DNA of 10,796 bases. Source: Paraprevotella sp. (GTDB taxonomy: Bacteria > Bacteroidota > Bacteroidia > Bacteroidales > Bacteroidaceae). A program made the translations under genes and the position numbers. Below, one piece after another: positions 6,936 through 10,796 of the stretch; position 1 is the first letter of the stretch, and each line of letters opens with the position of its first letter. Below the pieces are notes generated by a model. The model was given only the letters and a program-made list of their open reading frames with translations. It was not told the DNA's origin and searched no databases. Where the stretch lies: assembly GCA_017630975.1 (NCBI GenBank), contig JAGBUF010000341.1, positions 1 through 10,796 of the forward strand, given 5' to 3'.

Positions 6936-8100
6936 GATATTGAGATTTGTAGCTGTAATAGCAGTTTTTTTCTTGAGTAATACAATTATTGCTCAAGAAA
7001 AAAACATGCAATTACCTCATCAAGAAAAAGTTTATCTACATTTCGATCAAGGAGGTTATTACCTAAATGAGACGATGTGGTACAAAGCCTATGTTTTGGA
7101 TGAGAGTAATAGATTAACGGATATAAGTAAAGTATTATATGTGGAATTGGTTTCACCAGAAGGATGTGTAATTAAAACAAATAAACATCCGATAGAAAGT
7201 GGAATGTGTGATGGCTGTTTTTATTTAGATAGTGTTTATTTATCTGGTTTTTTTGAGGTTCGTGCATATACTCGTTATATGAGGAATTTTGGTGAAGATA
7301 ATTATTTTACGAGAGTTTTTCCTATATATGATCAGGTAAATAATGGTCATTATTTCTATAAAACGATGTATGAACGGAATAGAGAAGAGCGATTGTTGAA
7401 AAGATGGGAGAAAAAGATGCATTATAAGGAGCAAAAGGATAAAGATTTAGAGCAGAAAATTTCAACGATTGAATCTAATGTTGATGTTTATAATCGTAAG
7501 TTTACTTCTCGTTTAATTACCTGTACCAAATTACCCGGAAATATTAGTGCCGGAGAGAAAATATCTCTATTGTTTGAAGCCCCTCCCAATAGCTGTTTTT
7601 CTTTGTCAATTACCGATTTAAGTACGAATATACATTCCAATATAGACTATGATATAGTGCATCATTTGTATATGGATAATCGTTGGGTGAAACGTAGTTG
7701 GTATGCTATTAAAGAATTTAAATCTCCAAAATCTTTCTATTTTTTACCGGAGAAAGGTATCACAATAGATGGAAAACTTTTTAGACGAAAGATTTTTGGA
7801 ATTAAGAAACCATATGGGGCTATAAATGTGAATATAGATTTAGTAACGGATAGTTTGACATATAGAGGAAAAGTACAAACATTTGAGGATGGCTATTGGG
7901 CTTTTGAATTGGACCAATTATATGGAAATTATTGTGCTTCATTATCTGTGATGACTGCTGATGATATTATATTGTCAGTAGACAAATGGTTCTCTCCTGA
8001 AGCCCGACAGTACAATGATATTGAAAAAATGTCTATGACAATGAAAGAAGATACTGCTATAATGAATGAGGATAATGATAAAGTAGTTTCTGAGGTTTAA
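6919..8100 (+). CDS. MG2/macroglobulin-like surface protein, N-terminal part (copy 3, interrupted by in-frame stop)
   Basis: ATG 6919 overlaps the lipoprotein gene by 17 nt. The 393-residue product starts with a type I signal peptide (MYILGRILRFVAVIAVFFL..., likely cleaved near TIIA-QE). An MG2-like domain follows (about residues 32-125; QEKVYLHFDQGGYYLNETMW, YVELV, FEVRAYTRYM), then RVFPIYD. Next is a charged, probably coiled or helical linker (about 150-190) and one more beta domain ending in the NRWVKRSWYAI motif, which corresponds to WRRYEW of copy 2. Compared with copy 2, about 200 residues of central macroglobulin-like domains are missing. TAA 8098-8100 ends the frame just before LNEVHVNAF, where the plug-like segment starts in the family. 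The same reading frame continues to 8901, so one nonsense codon separates the two halves. Either the gene is a recent pseudogene, or a shortened secreted MG2 module is made. A sequencing error is also possible. Confidence 0.75.
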   Translation: MYILGRILRFVAVIAVFFLSNTIIAQEKNMQLPHQEKVYLHFDQGGYYLNETMWYKAYVLDESNRLTDISKVLYVELVSPEGCVIKTNKHPIESGMCDGCFYLDSVYLSGFFEVRAYTRYMRNFGEDNYFTRVFPIYDQVNNGHYFYKTMYERNREERLLKRWEKKMHYKEQKDKDLEQKISTIESNVDVYNRKFTSRLITCTKLPGNISAGEKISLLFEAPPNSCFSLSITDLSTNIHSNIDYDIVHHLYMDNRWVKRSWYAIKEFKSPKSFYFLPEKGITIDGKLFRRKIFGIKKPYGAINVNIDLVTDSLTYRGKVQTFEDGYWAFELDQLYGNYCASLSVMTADDIILSVDKWFSPEARQYNDIEKMSMTMKEDTAIMNEDNDKVVSEV

Positions 8101-8115
8101 TTAAATGAAGTACAT

Positions 8116-8901
8116 GTGAATGCTTTCAAGGATAACTTTTTCAGATATGCTCACGTATCATTGTTACATATACCATTTGTAGAGTTGATGGAACGAATAT
8201 GGGATGATGGATATAAAGAAATGTATGGTGTACGAGATGTGGGTGATTATTTATTTTCATATTTGGGTTATCCACCGGGGTGTGCGAGAGGAATATATGT
8301 TGATGACTATCCAGGTGATTCAGAAATGCCAATGATGATGCAAAATACACCGAAATTGGATTTTAATACGGATTTGCCTGATGATATCCGTGAGATTGTG
8401 GTTCGTGTAGATTCATTAACATGTCTTTTTTATGATTATAAACCTCCATTGCATGTTTTAGAACAAATTGGTATGAATTCGAAAGAATCTAAAAATGCCG
8501 CAAGACAATACTATAATCATTATTTTACAAATGATAAAAGTACCCTATATAGGTGGAATTATAATAATGGTGATTCAGAACATATCCGTTATGTTGTATG
8601 TTTTATTAAAGAACCAAATGATAGTAAGTTAATCATGAAGAGAAACAGTCCGACAAGAAGATGGACATATATACGTGGATATACTATACCGCAATGTTTT
8701 CCACATGTAGATTATAGTCTTTCAAGTGATAAACTCTCAAATGATTTTCGTCGTACGTTATATTGGAATCCGACCGTTCGCACAGATTCCACCGGTATTG
8801 CCAAAGTTGAATTTTATAATAATTCCACTTGTAAGGAGTTGCATATATCTGCTGAAGGAATAGGTGGTGACATGCACCCCATTATTTACAAAAGCGAGTA
8901 A
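8116..8901 (+). pseudogene. C-terminal part of MG2 copy 3, downstream of the in-frame stop
   Basis: This stretch continues in the same frame as 6919-8100 after one TAA. It encodes the plug-like segment (LNEVHVNAFKDNFFRY, beginning at 8101) and the C-terminal family domain with FRRTLYWNPTVRTDSTGIA, FYNNS and ISAEGIGGD, ending at TAA 8899-8901. The only nearby in-frame start is GTG 8116, with no ribosome-binding sequence and no signal peptide, so an independent protein of up to 261 residues is unlikely to be exported. Sequence quality looks intact beyond the stop: no further stops, and the family motifs are preserved. This points to a recent or reversible interruption. With readthrough the whole protein would be about 660 residues. 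Confidence 0.6.
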
Positions 8902-8919
8902 GTTTATGACAATAAAATG

Positions 8920-9016
8920 AAAATGCGAATATTCGTATCAATACATTCTGACCGTTACAACTTGTTTATCAGTAAAATAACTTGTTTTTGAGAGAATGAA
9001 AATGCGAACTTTTTTC
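8920..9016 (+). promoter_or_regulatory. Conserved upstream regulatory block, copy R3
   Basis: Nearly identical to R1 (3155-3252), with about seven differences and one 1-base indel over ~100 bp. It holds the CGAATATTCG palindrome, AACTTGTTT repeats 20 bp apart (8959 and 8979), TTATCAGTAA, and an AAATGCGAA half-site. The G of that half-site (9004) lies 79 bp after the first (8925). It precedes the BspA-type gene, which links that gene to the MG2 units. Confidence 0.65.
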
Positions 9017-9048
9017 TTTGGTTTTATCTGTTGCATTACTTATTTTTG
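9017..9048 (+). promoter_or_regulatory. Bacteroidetes-type promoter for the BspA-type gene
   Basis: TTTG 9017-9020 and TATTTTTG 9041-9048 are 20 bp apart. Transcription should begin near 9054, leaving a leader of about 130 nt before ATG 9184, longer than the leaders of the other units. Confidence 0.7.
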
Positions 9049-9088
9049 CAAAAACATGAGTTTAATTTCGGTTTATATAGATTAAGAT

Positions 9089-9154
9089 ATGGCAAAGGAG
9101 CATGTTTTAATTAAGTTCTTGACAAGAATATTTTTACCATTGATTATATCATGA
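9089..9154 (+). CDS. Possible 21-residue leader ORF in the BspA 5' leader
   Basis: ATG 9089 to TGA 9152-9154 encodes MAKEHVLIKFLTRIFLPLII plus a final Ser, a short basic N-terminus followed by a hydrophobic run. It follows AAGATATGG, without a clear ribosome site. Its place corresponds to the first ORF in the other two units (the lipoprotein or its remnant), but the sequence match is weak. It may be chance. Confidence 0.2.
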   Translation: MAKEHVLIKFLTRIFLPLIIS

Positions 9155-9183
9155 AATCATAGTTAAACCTAAATAATATTATT

Positions 9184-10758
9184 ATGAAAAAGATTGCTTT
9201 GTTAATGTTGGTCGGATGGATGCTGTACTCACAAACTTTTGCTGCTCATACTTTTGAAAAAGGAAATTTAAAGTTTACGGTATTGGAACAGAGCCGAGAA
9301 GAGTCACAAGCAGATTCTGTCGTTAAGGTGTCAAGTATAGACCGATTGACAGCACTTTCGGCATCACTATTTGGCAAAGTACTGACCATACCGGGTTATG
9401 TTGAGCATAACGGTTGTAAGTATCAAGTCCGAAAAGTGGATGACGAGGCATTCAGCCATTGTGATTATATTGAGGATATTATTATAGAAGAAGGAGTGGA
9501 GGAAATAGGAGAAGCGGCATTTTCGCATTGTTTTGGTTTAAAATCCTTATCTCTGCCGTCCACAGTAAATCATATTGATTTATCATCTTTCACTATGTGC
9601 ACCAATTTGGAAGTGATTACAGTGGCAAAGGAAAATAAATTCTTTGATTCACGCGAAAATTGTAATGCTCTTATTGAAACAGCTGAAAACGAATTGATTT
9701 TAGGATGTCAAACTACAGTGATTCCTAATAGCGTCACTAGCATTGGGGAACTGGCGTTCAGTGGTTGCGTTTATCTTACCAATATCATCATTCCCGAGGG
9801 TGTGGAAAAGATCGGTGAATGTGCATTCTTTGATTGTGTGAGTCTTAAACGGATAGATTTTCCTTCAACTTTAACCAGTTTAGGACAAGGCACTTTCTCC
9901 GGATGTAGCGCCTTAAAGAGCATTGATATTCCGGAAAATGTGAATAAGATTGAAGGACATCTGTTCAATGGGTGCTTATCCCTTACCACTATTAACGTGG
10001 ATAAGAAAAATCAGGTTTATGACTCACGTCAAGGATGTAATGCCATCATAGAAACAACTAATAACCGACTCATCTCTGCTTGTTCCACAACAAGAGTGCC
10101 TAAAGGGGTAGAAGAAATAGGAGAGTTGGCTTTTAGAGGTGTTGTTCTTACTCAAATAGAGATTCCGGAAAGTGTAAACAGAATACATGAAAGAGCATTT
10201 AATGGAAGTGAGATTCTGAGCGCAAAAATAGACAAGAACAATTCTGTTTATTATATGCCAGATGGCAGTAATACGCTCATTGAAAAAGCGACCAAACGAT
10301 TAGCGGTTGCCTTTCATAATCCGACCATTACTGATGATGTAGAGATTATTGGCAAGTATGCTTTCTCGCATTGCAGATTACCTCGTATAATGGTAATTCC
10401 TGAAGGAGTTAAGGAGATAGAAGAGAATGCCTTTAGTTTTACTACAGGTATTGCGAACGTTTTCTTCCCGAAATCAATGGAACAAATCGGTCGTTCTGCA
10501 TTTGCCTACAGCACGATTTATACATTAGACTTCAAAAGTCCATTAAAAGAGGTAGAGTCCTATACTTCCAAGAGATGTCACAATTTGCAAGTTGTCAGTA
10601 TGCCTGAGGGTACTGAGGCTATACGAAGTGGGGCGTTTGCCGGTTGCCAGCGATTGTGTTCAGTAACGTTGCCCAATAGTCTGAAAGATGTAGATAAGCA
10701 TGCGTTCGTTGGTACTCCATGTAATGATGCAGTCCGGCGATACCTTGAATCACGCTAA
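9184..10758 (+). CDS. BspA-type leucine-rich repeat (LRR_5) secreted protein
   Basis: This 524-residue protein has a type I signal peptide (MKKIALLMLVGWMLYSQTFA, cleavage near residue 20-21). After a lead-in beta region (22-85), LRR_5 repeats of the Treponema pallidum/BspA type run to about 510. Their unit is I-x-I-P-x-x-V-x-x-I-G-x-x-A-F-x-x-C-x-x-L; clear examples start near residues 100, 180, 203, 226, 249, 326, 405, 428 and 473. Three longer hairpin-like inserts of the form YDSR..CNAIIET..N.L...C interrupt the series at about 148-180, 273-306 and 350-383, the third degenerate. BspA-family proteins mediate adhesion to host matrix proteins or other bacteria in oral and gut species. Binding here is inference. 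No C-terminal type IX sorting domain, lipobox or LPXTG is seen, so the final location is uncertain. It is preceded by the R3 block shared with the MG2 units, suggesting co-regulation. Confidence 0.9.
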   Translation: MKKIALLMLVGWMLYSQTFAAHTFEKGNLKFTVLEQSREESQADSVVKVSSIDRLTALSASLFGKVLTIPGYVEHNGCKYQVRKVDDEAFSHCDYIEDIIIEEGVEEIGEAAFSHCFGLKSLSLPSTVNHIDLSSFTMCTNLEVITVAKENKFFDSRENCNALIETAENELILGCQTTVIPNSVTSIGELAFSGCVYLTNIIIPEGVEKIGECAFFDCVSLKRIDFPSTLTSLGQGTFSGCSALKSIDIPENVNKIEGHLFNGCLSLTTINVDKKNQVYDSRQGCNAIIETTNNRLISACSTTRVPKGVEEIGELAFRGVVLTQIEIPESVNRIHERAFNGSEILSAKIDKNNSVYYMPDGSNTLIEKATKRLAVAFHNPTITDDVEIIGKYAFSHCRLPRIMVIPEGVKEIEENAFSFTTGIANVFFPKSMEQIGRSAFAYSTIYTLDFKSPLKEVESYTSKRCHNLQVVSMPEGTEAIRSGAFAGCQRLCSVTLPNSLKDVDKHAFVGTPCNDAVRRYLESR

Positions 10759-10763
10759 AACGT

Positions 10764-10796
10764 ATGATGAATATAAGGGTAGTGCATTGGTTGTCA
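10764..10796 (+). CDS. Possible start of the next gene (cut by window end)
   Basis: ATG 10764 and ATG 10767 open a frame (MMNIRVVHWLS...) that has no stop before the window ends, 5 nt after the BspA stop. A basic-then-hydrophobic start would fit a signal peptide and an operon with the LRR gene, but only 11 codons are visible. Confidence 0.25.
   Translation, partial: MMNIRVVHWLS

Noticed and set aside
3155..9020. CRISPR array or mobile-element terminal repeats
   Set aside because: The repeated blocks are only three, kilobases apart, each at a promoter, with genes between them. No spacer structure, transposase or short target duplications are seen.
1..10796. tRNA, rRNA and strong intrinsic terminators
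   Set aside because: No cloverleaf-like sequence, rRNA segment or GC-rich hairpin followed by a T run was noticed on reading the intergenic regions. Weak structures cannot be excluded by eye.

Overview
The window reads as Bacteroidales chromosome (Bacteroides, Phocaeicola or a close relative). It is AT-rich. Four sites match the Bacteroidetes promoter consensus (-33 TTTG, 19-20 bp, -7 TAnnTTTG). Shine-Dalgarno sequences are not evident, one secreted protein has a Bacteroidetes-style surface lipoprotein N-terminus, and two families typical of gut Bacteroidales are present (MG2-domain surface proteins and BspA-type leucine-rich repeat proteins). All recognised genes lie on the + strand.

Layout. 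(1) 1-1449: the C-terminal half of an MG2-type large surface protein (copy 1), cut by the window edge. (2) 1450-3047: an accessory segment of about 1.6 kb with one confident gene, a putative polyvalent-protein-type kinase (1772-2572) with its own promoter. The segment lies between two near-identical ~62-bp direct repeats made of the last codons of the MG2 gene. The second repeat (3048-3109) is an orphan 3' fragment. (3) 3155-6008: a regulatory block and promoter, a 24-codon hydrophobic ORF resembling a lipoprotein signal peptide, then a full-length 868-residue MG2-type protein (copy 2). (4) 6054-8901: a second version of the regulatory block and promoter, a 239-residue lipoprotein, and an overlapping shorter MG2-type gene (copy 3) split by one in-frame TAA. 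(5) 8920-10758: a third regulatory block and promoter, a ~130-nt leader, and a 524-residue secreted BspA-type LRR protein. A further gene may begin at 10764.

How it may work together. The same ~100-bp upstream module, with identical internal spacing, precedes three transcription units that all encode exported proteins. This suggests one regulator controls a small family of cell-envelope proteins. The repeated unit appears to be regulatory block, small lipoprotein, MG2-type protein. Copy 2 seems to have lost its lipoprotein except for the signal-peptide codons, and copy 3 carries a nonsense codon. Copies 1 and 2 are mosaic: near-identical blocks flank a strongly diverged core, as expected if recombination exchanges variable cores. 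The biological function of these MG2-type proteins is not established by the sequence. Adhesion, protease interaction, or a role in surface transport or assembly are all possible.
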